The translations under genes were made by a program, and so were the position numbers. This document shows positions 50,906 to 58,622 of a DNA stretch of 64,000 bases, in pieces. Position 1 is the stretch's first letter. Each line of letters opens with the position of its first letter. The stretch is from Proteiniclasticum sp043951855 (GTDB lineage Bacteria; Bacillota; Clostridia; Clostridiales; Clostridiaceae): contig NZ_JBINJW010000002.1 in the NCBI RefSeq assembly GCF_043951855.1, positions 62,001 through 126,000 of the forward strand, given 5' to 3'. The notes below the pieces were generated by a model. That model made no database searches, was not told where the DNA came from, and worked only from the letters and a program-made list of their open reading frames with translations.

Positions 50906-52411
50906 TTATAAGGATAAGATGGATTTGAAGTTGTCTTTCAGTTTGGGATACAGATCATCGAATTCCTTGTAGACTCTGTCGTATCTGGCTGCTCTTTCCG
51001 CATCCGGTGTATAGACGTCATCTCTCATCTTGATGATCTTGTCGCAGGCTTCCACCACGCTGTCGTAGGCTCCGCATCCTACTGCTGCAAGGATTGCAAC
51101 ACCCAGTGCCGCACTGTTTTCCGACTTCATGTCAGGAAGGGAAACAGGAAGCTGATATACATCTGCCAGAAGCTGTCTCCAGAATGGACTCTTGGAACCG
51201 CCACCGCACATGTGCACATGGTCCACTTCCACGCCTGTGTTCTGGATACCGGACATGATGTCTCTTAAAGCATAGGTCACGCCTTCCATCACCGCACGGG
51301 TCATGTCCGCTCTGGTATGAATTCCTGCCAGTCCCACGAAGGAGCCTCTGCAGGTCAGATTGAAGTGCGGTGACTGCTCTCCGTTGAGATAAGGAAGATA
51401 AACCAGTCTGTTTGCTCCGATTTTAGAGGACCTGGCATCTTCATTGATCTTCTCGTATTCCGTATCTTCCGGATAGAAATTGTTTCTCCACCATTTCAGG
51501 GAGGCTCCGGCTGAGTTCACGCTGCCCATGTAGTGCCATGCACCTGGTATGGGCATGCAGAAGGTGTATACGGATTTATGAGGATCCAGCAGCGGTTTCT
51601 CTGAATAGGCGAATACGGTTCCTGATGTGCCGATGGTGGTCATGGCACGTCCAGGAGATACGATTCCTGTTCCGACTCCCGCAGCCGCGTTGTCGCTGGC
51701 TCCGCCCACTACTGCACAGTCCGTGGTCAGTCCTGTGGCTTCCGCCACTTCTGGAAGAAGATATCCTGTGATCTCATGGGACTCGTAGACTTTCCCGAGC
51801 ATTTCCTCGGTGAGCTCCATCTTCTCCAGAATCTCCGTCGCCCATTTTCTGTTTGGTATATCGAGAAGCTGCATGGCGGAGGCATCTGATACTTCCGTTG
51901 CATATTCTCCTGTCAGGCGATATCTCAGATAATCCTTCGGCAGATGGATGTGTGCCACCTTTTCGTAGAGTTCAGGCTCATTGTCCTTCACCCACTGGAT
52001 CTTCGCTGCTGTAAGGCCAGGTCTTGCTGGTGTGAGTGAATACTTCATGAAGAGATCATCCCCTACGATCTCTCGCACATGTTCACAGGATTCCGAAGTT
52101 CTGCCATCGTTCCATAGAATGGCACGTCTTAGGACCTTTCCATCCTTGTCCATCATCACCGCACCCATCATCTGTCCGGATATGCCCAGTCCCTTGACGG
52201 ATTCGCTTGGTACCCCACTGTCTCTGATGACGTTTCTGATGGTTTCTATGGACACCATGTACCAGTCTTCCGGATCCTGCTCGGACCAGCCGTTATGGGG
52301 CTGATACAGCGGATATTCTTTTTCTGATACCGCCACTTCCTTTCCGTTCACATCAAACAGCACCGTCTTAAGGCTTCCTGTCCCCAAATCCAAACCTAAA
52401 TAATACTCCAT
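50906..52411 (-). CDS. xylB: Xylulokinase (FGGY family)
   Basis: The 501-residue protein has the FGGY kinase plan: GLDLGTGSLKTVLFDVNGKEVA (ATP phosphate site), ISGQMMGAVMMDKDG, WNDGRTSESC, the catalytic Asp in GGASDNAAAGVGTGIV, TIGTSGTVFA and the late MCGGGSKSPFWRQLLADV. It phosphorylates xylulose or a similar ketose. It lies between a gpsA-like gene and rpiB with short spacers. No pentose isomerase or transporter is adjacent, so the natural sugar could also be a pentitol-derived ketose. Confidence 0.93.
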   Translation of the reverse strand: MEYYLGLDLGTGSLKTVLFDVNGKEVAVSEKEYPLYQPHNGWSEQDPEDWYMVSIETIRNVIRDSGVPSESVKGLGISGQMMGAVMMDKDGKVLRRAILWNDGRTSESCEHVREIVGDDLFMKYSLTPARPGLTAAKIQWVKDNEPELYEKVAHIHLPKDYLRYRLTGEYATEVSDASAMQLLDIPNRKWATEILEKMELTEEMLGKVYESHEITGYLLPEVAEATGLTTDCAVVGGASDNAAAGVGTGIVSPGRAMTTIGTSGTVFAYSEKPLLDPHKSVYTFCMPIPGAWHYMGSVNSAGASLKWWRNNFYPEDTEYEKINEDARSSKIGANRLVYLPYLNGEQSPHFNLTCRGSFVGLAGIHTRADMTRAVMEGVTYALRDIMSGIQNTGVEVDHVHMCGGGSKSPFWRQLLADVYQLPVSLPDMKSENSAALGVAILAAVGCGAYDSVVEACDKIIKMRDDVYTPDAERAARYDRVYKEFDDLYPKLKDNFKSILSL

Positions 52412-52492
52412 TTTGATAAGCTCCTTTTCATTTATATTCTTTATTTTTTCATTGTCTATGCCTTCTGTTTTACAGTTTCAGTTTGTCCTTTT

Positions 52493-53530
52493 CTACATTT
52501 CCCTCTGGAAAGCCTTCCAGGGAATGTTCAGCTTAGCCCCTTCATTAAGCAGACTGTCCACATGCATGAGGAGTGGAAAGTCCTTGATGTCGAGTTTTCC
52601 TCTTTCCGCCATGGCCTTTACGGCTCTTGCGGTTCTTGTGGCAATGACCACCGCTTCCAGGGTTTCCCCTTTCAGTGCTTCTGTGGCTTCCTCTATGGTG
52701 TATCCTTTTCCAAGAAGAAGACCTACGGTTCTGCTTCTTCCTGCAGCCACCGTCACATTGAGGTCTCCTGCCGCAAACATGATGTTCTTTGTGCCTCCCC
52801 CGATGATTTCAAGAAGATGATACATCTCCTTTACGCTCTGCTGAAAAAGTGCGGACTGGGAATTGTTGTGACTTACGCCATCATCACCAAGTTTTTCCGC
52901 AATGCCTATGGCAAGTGCTGTACCCAGTGCATATCCGTTTTTCAGCGCCACTGCCGATTCCAGGCCCACCACATCTTCTGTGAGACTGATGAAATAGTAG
53001 TCTGTTTCAAAGTAGCTTCTGATCCTTCTCAGCTCTTGCATGTCTCTTCCGCAGAATCCCACAAAGGACTGATCGTGATCGGCCAGGTCTCTTGCGGTGC
53101 AGGGACCGCCTATGGCATAGATCTTCAGCTTGCTTTCTTCGGCAAGTTTTTTCTCCCAGTACTCCGGATAGGTTGTCAGCGTACCATCTTCTCCATCCAG
53201 CATACCCTTGGTCACGGAGAGCAGTGGAATGCTCTCTGGCAGAATGGGCAGCATATTGTCTGCAAACCAGTCCACACCGAAACTGGATACCCCGCAGACC
53301 GCAAGGTCCGCATCCTTCAGCGCCTCTTCCACCTCTGTGATCTTGTAGTATTTTATTCCGCTGTGAAGTGTTCTTCTCAGATTCTCGTGATAATCATCTT
53401 TTCGAAGTCTGTCTATGATGGCATCATCCAGGGGACTGCCCACAAGTCTCACTTCATGTCCGTTCTCATATAGTGGAAAGGTGAGTGCAGAAGCCATCTG
53501 CCCTGAACCGATCAAAGTAACAATACTCAT
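52493..53530 (-). CDS. NAD-dependent glycerol-3-phosphate dehydrogenase-like protein
   Basis: The 345-residue protein has the GpsA plan: Rossmann motif TLIGSGQMASALTFPLYENGHEVRL, PLLSVTKGM, AIGGPCTARDLAD, the catalytic Lys region ESAVALKNGYALGTALAIG, and AAGDLNVTVAAGRSRTVGLLLGKG. Operon placement with xylB and rpiB, and sequence divergence (for example GSGQMA in place of GxGxxG-A), suggest a specialised sugar-phosphate dehydrogenase rather than the housekeeping lipid enzyme. It is the first gene of the operon, divergent from a SorC regulator. Confidence 0.85.
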   Translation of the reverse strand: MSIVTLIGSGQMASALTFPLYENGHEVRLVGSPLDDAIIDRLRKDDYHENLRRTLHSGIKYYKITEVEEALKDADLAVCGVSSFGVDWFADNMLPILPESIPLLSVTKGMLDGEDGTLTTYPEYWEKKLAEESKLKIYAIGGPCTARDLADHDQSFVGFCGRDMQELRRIRSYFETDYYFISLTEDVVGLESAVALKNGYALGTALAIGIAEKLGDDGVSHNNSQSALFQQSVKEMYHLLEIIGGGTKNIMFAAGDLNVTVAAGRSRTVGLLLGKGYTIEEATEALKGETLEAVVIATRTARAVKAMAERGKLDIKDFPLLMHVDSLLNEGAKLNIPWKAFQREM

Positions 53531-53857
53531 TTCTCTACCTCCGTTTCCGTTTATGGTACCATCTTACGACTGGCTTTGGGAAAAGTAAATACTACTTTGG
53601 GAAATTTCCCATATTTAAAATTAAACGGTATCATTTTTATGAAATTGTTTTCAGGGTGGTTGGGAAAAGTTGCAACATTTCGGATTTCTCATAAGAATCC
53701 TCCTGTTCTTCTCTTTTCCTCTTCTTCTGGAGCATCTTACGGATATCACCTTTCTTGACAAGCATCCTTCTTACCCAGTATCTTTAATATAAAGAAAGTA
53801 TAGAATTCATGAAGGACTGGCAGATTTCTGCTGATTCATGAGAATGGGAGATACGTA
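53531..53857. promoter_or_regulatory. Divergent promoter region with TTGGGAAA repeats
   Basis: Three copies of TTGGGAAA lie at 53577-53584, 53597-53604 and 53660-53667. The first two are spaced by 20 bp, about two helical turns, and the second sits in the palindrome TGGGAAATTTCCCA (53598-53611). The stretch separates the gpsA-like operon (minus) from the SorC-type gene (plus), so these are likely operators of that regulator. A TATAAA-like or TTTAATATAAAG segment at 53784-53798 may serve the plus-strand gene. Confidence 0.5.
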
Positions 53858-54808
53858 ATGGATGCAAAGAAACTCAGTCAGATTCTGAGAATATCGAAAA
53901 TGTATTATGAACTGAATATGAGTCAGGTCCAGATTGGTGAAAAGGAAGGAATCAGTAAATCCAATGTGAGCAGACTCCTGAAGAGTGCCATGGATATGGG
54001 GCTCATCGAGGTGCGCGTCAAGGAATCGGTGCTGTCCTACAGCGATCTGGAGAAGGAACTGCTGGAACGGTTCCCCCTTAGGCGCGCCGTCATTGTTCCC
54101 GATCTTGTGGGAAACAGACAGGTACTGCTGCAGGATGTCTGCGGCGCCTTGGCTGAGGATCTTCCACGATTCATTAAAAACGACAGCATCCTTGGCGTCC
54201 ACTGGGGAAACACCCTGGCGGTGCTTGCCAAGCAGCTACCAGCCATCAAAAGACAGGGCGTTTCCGTGATTCAGCTCAGCGGCGGTTTTTCAAGAGCCGT
54301 CTATGAGTCCGGAGCCCTTGATATTCTCAAGAGCTTCGTGGACAGCGTCAATGGAAGCGGCTATCAGATTCCCGCTCCTGCCATGGTGGATCAGGCCTTC
54401 ATCGCTGACGCCATCAAGCAGGATCATCAGATCGATCAGATTCTTGCCATGGCCAAGAAATGTGACACCGCCGTCTTTTCCGTGGGTAATCTGGAAAGAC
54501 CTTCCGTACTCTACGAGATGGGCGTCATCAATGAAGAGAGCTACAGCGTAATCAAAGAGAAAGGCGGCATCGGAGACTGCTGTTCCCACTTCCTGAATGA
54601 TGAAGGTGAGCTTCTGGATCCGGAAATGGACAAGAGAGTCATTGCAGCGCCCCTTTCAGTGATCCGGAAAATCCCAAACAAGCTCCTGGTGGCTGTGGGG
54701 AAGGAAAAGGCCATGATCATCAAAGCGGTGCTGAAGGGAAACCTAGTAGACAGTCTTTACATCGATGCGCCTACAGCAGAAGAGATTATAAGACTTACCC
54801 CCATGTAA
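53858..54808 (+). CDS. SorC/DeoR-type sugar-binding transcriptional regulator
   Basis: The 316-residue protein has an N-terminal helix-turn-helix of SorC type (ILRISKMYYELNMSQVQIGEKEGISKSNVSRLLKSAMDMGLIEV, about 8-50) and a C-terminal sugar-phosphate-binding domain with DSILGVHWGNTLAVLAKQL, VIQLSGG, VFSVGNL and KLLVAVGKEKAMIIKAVLKGNLVDSLYID. SorC proteins act as activators or repressors for polyol and pentulose operons. It is divergent from gpsA-like/xylB/rpiB and almost certainly controls them. Confidence 0.93.
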   Translation: MDAKKLSQILRISKMYYELNMSQVQIGEKEGISKSNVSRLLKSAMDMGLIEVRVKESVLSYSDLEKELLERFPLRRAVIVPDLVGNRQVLLQDVCGALAEDLPRFIKNDSILGVHWGNTLAVLAKQLPAIKRQGVSVIQLSGGFSRAVYESGALDILKSFVDSVNGSGYQIPAPAMVDQAFIADAIKQDHQIDQILAMAKKCDTAVFSVGNLERPSVLYEMGVINEESYSVIKEKGGIGDCCSHFLNDEGELLDPEMDKRVIAAPLSVIRKIPNKLLVAVGKEKAMIIKAVLKGNLVDSLYIDAPTAEEIIRLTPM

Positions 54809-54860
54809 CCCACAGGAAGAATGAAATAGAGATCGTGCTTAAAGCATAGGCTTCATAAAA

Positions 54861-54900
54861 AACCTCACCGGCATCCTGGGCTATGGATGCCGGTGAGGTT
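54861..54900. terminator. Bidirectional terminator between SorC-type gene and hsp20
   Basis: AACCTCACCGGCATCC (54861-54876) and its complement (54885-54900) make a perfect 16-bp stem with an eight-base loop between convergent gene ends. A-rich DNA before it gives T-rich sequence on the minus strand. Confidence 0.88.
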
Positions 54901-54913
54901 TAACTTATGTTCT

Positions 54914-55360
54914 CTATTCGATTTCAATCTTCTTTGAGGTATCGACATGTTCTGTCTTGGGAATATGGATCTTCAGAACACCGTCTTCCAGTTTTGCACT
55001 GATGCCTTCACTGTCTGCTTCCTGCAGGAAGATGTTTCTTTCCATGGAGCAGTATCTTCTTTCCTTGTGGATGTAGTTTTTCTCTTTCTCTTCTTTCTTT
55101 TCGTCTCTCTGAACGCCAATGCGTAATCTTCCGTCTTCCAGAGACAGACTGATTTCTTCCTTCTTTACGCCTGGCAGTTCAGCCTGAACGATATACTCTT
55201 TGTCCTCTTCCTGAACATCCACCTTGAAGGTATCTGACTGAAGGCTTCTTCTTGTAGGCCATGCATCCGCAAAAAAGTCATCTAGCATGCTGTGGAAGTC
55301 ATCAAACCCAATGTTCATCAGATCATTTTTCTTTCTGTTGAATGGTACTAAACCTGCCAT
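54914..55360 (-). CDS. hsp20: Hsp20/alpha-crystallin small heat-shock protein (second copy, HrcA-controlled)
   Basis: The product (148 residues from ATG 55360, AAGGAG nine bases upstream) has a short N-terminal arm (MAGLVPFNRKK, FHSMLDDFFADAW), the alpha-crystallin domain (FKVDVQEEDKEYIVQAELPGVKKEEISLSLEDGRLRI) and the C-terminal GVLKIHIPK motif. It resembles clostridial Hsp18. The frame runs through to 55411, but that part lies in the CIRCE element and is untranslated. It is a cytoplasmic holdase induced by heat through loss of HrcA binding. Confidence 0.94.
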   Translation of the reverse strand: MAGLVPFNRKKNDLMNIGFDDFHSMLDDFFADAWPTRRSLQSDTFKVDVQEEDKEYIVQAELPGVKKEEISLSLEDGRLRIGVQRDEKKEEKEKNYIHKERRYCSMERNIFLQEADSEGISAKLEDGVLKIHIPKTEHVDTSKKIEIE

Positions 55361-55393
55361 TTCCAACAACTCCTTTACTGATATTTTACTATC

Positions 55394-55461
55394 GTTAGCA
55401 CTCTCGCCCACCGAGTGCTAACTTACAATTATGTTATAACATATGACTTTCTGTTTTTCAA
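55394..55461 (-). promoter_or_regulatory. CIRCE element (HrcA operator) and promoter of hsp20
   Basis: TTAGCACTC-N9-GAGTGCTAA (55395-55421) is a perfect CIRCE. Upstream on the minus strand are TTGAAA (55461-55456) and TATAAC (55438-55433) spaced by 17 bases, so the operator begins about 10 bases past the -10. HrcA would block transcription at normal temperature. The hrcA gene is not in the window. Confidence 0.93.
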
Positions 55462-55566
55462 AACTGAAAAATCGAGAAAATCAGAAAAAGCTTCAGTCAA
55501 GTTGTGTAAAATGAAAACAATCCGATTTATTCACTGAAATTCACCAAATCCAGATATTTTTCGACT

Positions 55567-56187
55567 TTATCTGGCCTCTTCCGCCAGTTTAAGATAAAGC
55601 TCCATGAGCTGATTACTATGTATATAGTGTACACCATTGATTCCTAATTCTTCTGCAGTCTTAATGTTTACCAGCGTATCATCGATGAAGATGCACTCCT
55701 CTGCCTTCAGCTGGTACTTCTTCAGAAGAATCTCATAGATTCTCTTTCCTGGCTTCACTTCTCGGACATCATAGGAAATCACTTTTCCATCAAAGAGTTC
55801 GAATACAGGGAAAGTGCTTTCAGTATAGAAAAACCCTCTTTCCGGATAATTGGATAGCGCATAGATTTTATATCCCATCTTCTTGAACTTCTTCAGAAAA
55901 TAAACCGAGGAGCTGATCTCATCAATGAGAAAAGTCTCCCAGGTGCGCATGATCTTCTCCACCGCATCTTTGTGCTCTGGTATTCGTTCTTCGATCCGAG
56001 CTATGGCTTCCTCTGTTGTAAGCAGTCCCTGGTCCAGGAGTTTCCACTCCTCACCGGAAAAGATATTCAGATGAAGAAGCTTTATGGTTTCAAAATCTTC
56101 TCCATAGGTCCTGATGAGATAGTCCAGAGGGTCAAATCTCACCAGCACATTTCCGATATCAAATATGATATTCCTGATTTTTTTCAT
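55567..56187 (-). CDS. HAD family phosphatase (YihX-like)
   Basis: The product (206 residues from ATG 56187, GGAG eight bases upstream) has the HAD motifs: motif I IIFDIGNVLVRFDP (the second Asp replaced by Gly, as in YihX-type proteins that use D-x-G/D), motif II YALSNYP, a Lys in VKPGKRIYEILLKKY and motif IV CIFIDDTLVNIKTAEELGI, with the helical cap between I and II. YihX removes phosphate from glucose-1-phosphate and similar sugars. It is monocistronic. Confidence 0.88.
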   Translation of the reverse strand: MKKIRNIIFDIGNVLVRFDPLDYLIRTYGEDFETIKLLHLNIFSGEEWKLLDQGLLTTEEAIARIEERIPEHKDAVEKIMRTWETFLIDEISSSVYFLKKFKKMGYKIYALSNYPERGFFYTESTFPVFELFDGKVISYDVREVKPGKRIYEILLKKYQLKAEECIFIDDTLVNIKTAEELGINGVHYIHSNQLMELYLKLAEEAR

Positions 56188-56261
56188 ACTATTCACTCCA
56201 TTTCTCTAATTGATCTTTTGAAAGTGCGCCCATACTTATACTAATAATTCTGCCTAATAAT

Positions 56262-56297
56262 AAAAAGATAGCATAGTTCAACATATACTATCCTTTT
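56262..56297 (-). terminator. Hairpin downstream of the ATPase/TOPRIM-like module
   Basis: AAAAGATAG and CTATCCTTTT (arms at 56263-56271 and 56288-56297) pair with one bulge, with ATA/TAT further in. On the minus strand the second arm ends in T and A residues. Its arms closely resemble those of the hairpin at 58555-58591 on the other side of the module. Confidence 0.55.
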
Positions 56298-56426
56298 GAA
56301 ATCAATAGTTTCTATTACCTTCAATAAGTGTAAATAAACACTTACTCATCCAGAAGCTTAATTAAATAGTATATTATTACCGCTGCTATCACCTTAGTCC
56401 AATTATTAAGAATGTCAATTTATGAA

Positions 56427-57029
56427 TCAATGTGCAATTTCTAAACAGAACTTTATGAATTCTTCCAGATTTGTATCAGGATTATCTGAAAGCAATTCCA
56501 TCAAATCTGCTAATTGAACTCTGTCGGATGTTGCATATTTATCAGACACCGGAAAAATATCTACGTATTCTTCTTTTCTTCTGTTTCCTTTTTTTCTAAA
56601 TGGTATTTTCGCTTTTACTAGAACTTCTTCCAAATCCGGAGTATTCCATATCGGTACTATGTATCTATAAGCCCAATGTTTTATGAACATATCCTTATTT
56701 TTGAAATTCTCTAGTTCTACATCATTGCAGTCATCTGTATCCATAATTATAAATATCTTGAACTTTTTCTCATGAATTCCAGATTTTTTCCTTCCAGTTT
56801 CCGAGAAAGCGTCTGAGAAATGAGCGCGAAATTTACTCAATGTTTCAAACTTTGTATTATTCAGCGTTCTCATAATACTGGTAATCTGGATTGACTTCTC
56901 CCCATTCTTATCACCATAAATCTCCAGTTTCAATCTCAAATTGGATTTAATATAGTCACACATCTGTTTCTCAGATTTGCCATGTACAATCACAACTGCT
57001 TTTAAAAAAGATTTATCAAATTTCCTCAT
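56427..57029 (-). CDS. TOPRIM/RloB-like protein, partner of the ATPase
   Basis: The 200-residue protein has a diverged TOPRIM-like pattern: VVIVHGKSEKQMCDYIKSNLRL near residues 12-33, where the usual catalytic Glu of the VEGxSE motif is His, and IFIIMDTDDC (about 93-102) with the Asp cluster. Later segments are FIKHWAYRYIVPIWNTPDLEEVL and ATSDRVQLADLMELLSDNPDTNLEEFIKF. Similar small proteins sit next to AAA ATPases in abortive-infection pairs such as RloA-RloB/AbiL and PARIS-like modules. It begins 8 bp after the ATPase stop. The DNA is markedly AT-rich against its neighbours, as expected for a transferred module. The exact family is not certain. Confidence 0.7.
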   Translation of the reverse strand: MRKFDKSFLKAVVIVHGKSEKQMCDYIKSNLRLKLEIYGDKNGEKSIQITSIMRTLNNTKFETLSKFRAHFSDAFSETGRKKSGIHEKKFKIFIIMDTDDCNDVELENFKNKDMFIKHWAYRYIVPIWNTPDLEEVLVKAKIPFRKKGNRRKEEYVDIFPVSDKYATSDRVQLADLMELLSDNPDTNLEEFIKFCLEIAH

Positions 57030-57037
57030 AAATACCC

Positions 57038-58363
57038 CTATTCCAGTATTTCAATAAGTTCTTCAAAATCAATATCCTGCGGAATAGGAACACCACCATA
57101 CATACCTTTCAAGTATCTGTTTCTATAATTCAGGTTAGGATGTGCTCTATTTTCAAAATTCGTGATCGGTACCAGTAATTTATTAGCTTCGCTATCAACA
57201 AAAAACACATAGATGGATTGTGGATCAATATCTGAATCCAAGAGCATTGTGTTGTGGGTGGTTAAAATTAATTGGCCCTTGATCAGTTCCGACATATTAC
57301 TTAACAGTCGATGAATTAAAATATCGTGGATACCCGTATCAATTTCATCGATGACTACAGTGTCGCCTTCGATACTCATCAATAGATATGGAATAATCTC
57401 TAGCAATTGTATTGTACCAGAAGATTCTTGAGAAAAGCTAATGTCAATAATTCTTCCATAGATTTTTTTCTTAATCCAAAGTTCGTACCTGATGTTGGAT
57501 TTTTCATTTTTTTTCAGATAGTATACCTGTTTAATGTCGCTGTAGGCTGTCGTGAAGAATTCATTGAGCATTTTTTCAGTTCTATTCAGTTTCTCTGAAT
57601 CATTTGCATCAAGTAGACCTGACCTCAGATTATGAAGCAGATTAAGCGCACCACCTCTTGTACTTCTCTTTGAAAGTGACTGTGGCTGCACCTTGACTGA
57701 AACCTTCTTTAAGGAATTTAAAATATGAAGCAACTCCGGATGGATCTTGTTCTCCACATAACTTTCCGCTTTTTCTTCAACCTCAAAGGAAAGCAAAGAC
57801 AGTAAACTATGCTTGCCGATATATTGCTCAATCATTTCTTTGAAATCTCTTAAATAATCCGCATCAGTAAAGAGATTATCATTCAATTTGTATTTCTGGT
57901 TTTTCATCTGATAAAGATTCACTTTGTTCTTGACCAATGCAAAATCCAGTTTCTCTTCTACGATTTTCTGATCATCGTATGAAATCAGGTACTGTCCTCT
58001 TTTATCTCCAATGGTAAATTCAAACAGTAACTCCATATTTTCCTCAGAGTTGATAGTTTTATAATTTCTGATGATTGACTCTGTATCTTTCGCTTGTCGC
58101 TGAAGCAATTCTCTGAATAATTTATCAGGAACATGATTCTCGTCCTCTACATTACTATTTAATAATTTCTGCAACATAGATTTGATTGACATTGTTTCAA
58201 TTGACTCTCTTAGTGTATAAAAAATCGAGGCGAAATTGGATTTCCCAATACCATTCTCACCATAGATAACGATCAGAGATTTCGATTCATTCTTCTTAGA
58301 GGATAGATCCACATCTAGGTCAATAAGGGACTTATAGTTTTTTACAAAAATTCTAGTGAACAT
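57038..58363 (-). CDS. AAA_15/OLD-type ATPase of a putative defence module
   Basis: The 441-residue protein is an SMC/ABC-type AAA ATPase: it begins MFTRIFVKNYKSLIDLDVDLS, with Walker A GENGIGKS (35-42), a long coiled or helical insert, an ABC-like signature SQESSGTIQLLEI, Walker B DTVVIDEID and the switch His in LILTTHNTMLLDS. Such ATPases pair with TOPRIM-like or RloB-like effectors in phage-defence systems, where the ATPase senses an infection cue. RBS AAAGGAGAGG and TATAAT (on the minus strand near 58400) support its own promoter. Region and codon use are AT-rich. Defence is inferred from family and gene pairing. Confidence 0.82.
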   Translation of the reverse strand: MFTRIFVKNYKSLIDLDVDLSSKKNESKSLIVIYGENGIGKSNFASIFYTLRESIETMSIKSMLQKLLNSNVEDENHVPDKLFRELLQRQAKDTESIIRNYKTINSEENMELLFEFTIGDKRGQYLISYDDQKIVEEKLDFALVKNKVNLYQMKNQKYKLNDNLFTDADYLRDFKEMIEQYIGKHSLLSLLSFEVEEKAESYVENKIHPELLHILNSLKKVSVKVQPQSLSKRSTRGGALNLLHNLRSGLLDANDSEKLNRTEKMLNEFFTTAYSDIKQVYYLKKNEKSNIRYELWIKKKIYGRIIDISFSQESSGTIQLLEIIPYLLMSIEGDTVVIDEIDTGIHDILIHRLLSNMSELIKGQLILTTHNTMLLDSDIDPQSIYVFFVDSEANKLLVPITNFENRAHPNLNYRNRYLKGMYGGVPIPQDIDFEELIEILE

Positions 58364-58440
58364 AAAACCCTCTCCTTTTACTTTTATTGTTATAAATTAT
58401 AACATAAACTCGAAAATATTACCACACTTAGTGCAATATT

Positions 58441-58461
58441 ACTAAATCCTTACTAAATCCT
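58441..58461. repeat. Short tandem direct repeat upstream of the ATPase gene
   Basis: ACTAAATCCT occurs twice (58441-58450 and 58452-58461), one base apart, about 40 bp before the likely -10 of the ATPase/TOPRIM-like module. It may be a regulator site or a trace of insertion. Confidence 0.5.
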
Positions 58462-58554
58462 GACTGTTCTACAATTATTGAAGAAAATTAGAACATACCT
58501 TTTGCTGCAGAGAGAATTAGAAATCACTTCATTGAACCTATTCATATTCCCATA

Positions 58555-58591
58555 GAAAAAAGGATAGCATCCATCACTTCACACTATCCTT
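58555..58591 (-). terminator. manA terminator
   Basis: AAGGATAG (58560-58567) pairs with CTATCCTT (58584-58591), loop of 16, followed on the minus strand by TTTTCTATG. It is 32 bp past the manA stop. Both arms resemble the hairpin at 56262-56297. Confidence 0.72.
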
Positions 58592-58622
58592 CTCTGATTC
58601 TTTATTTATAAGCTAAGTCCGA

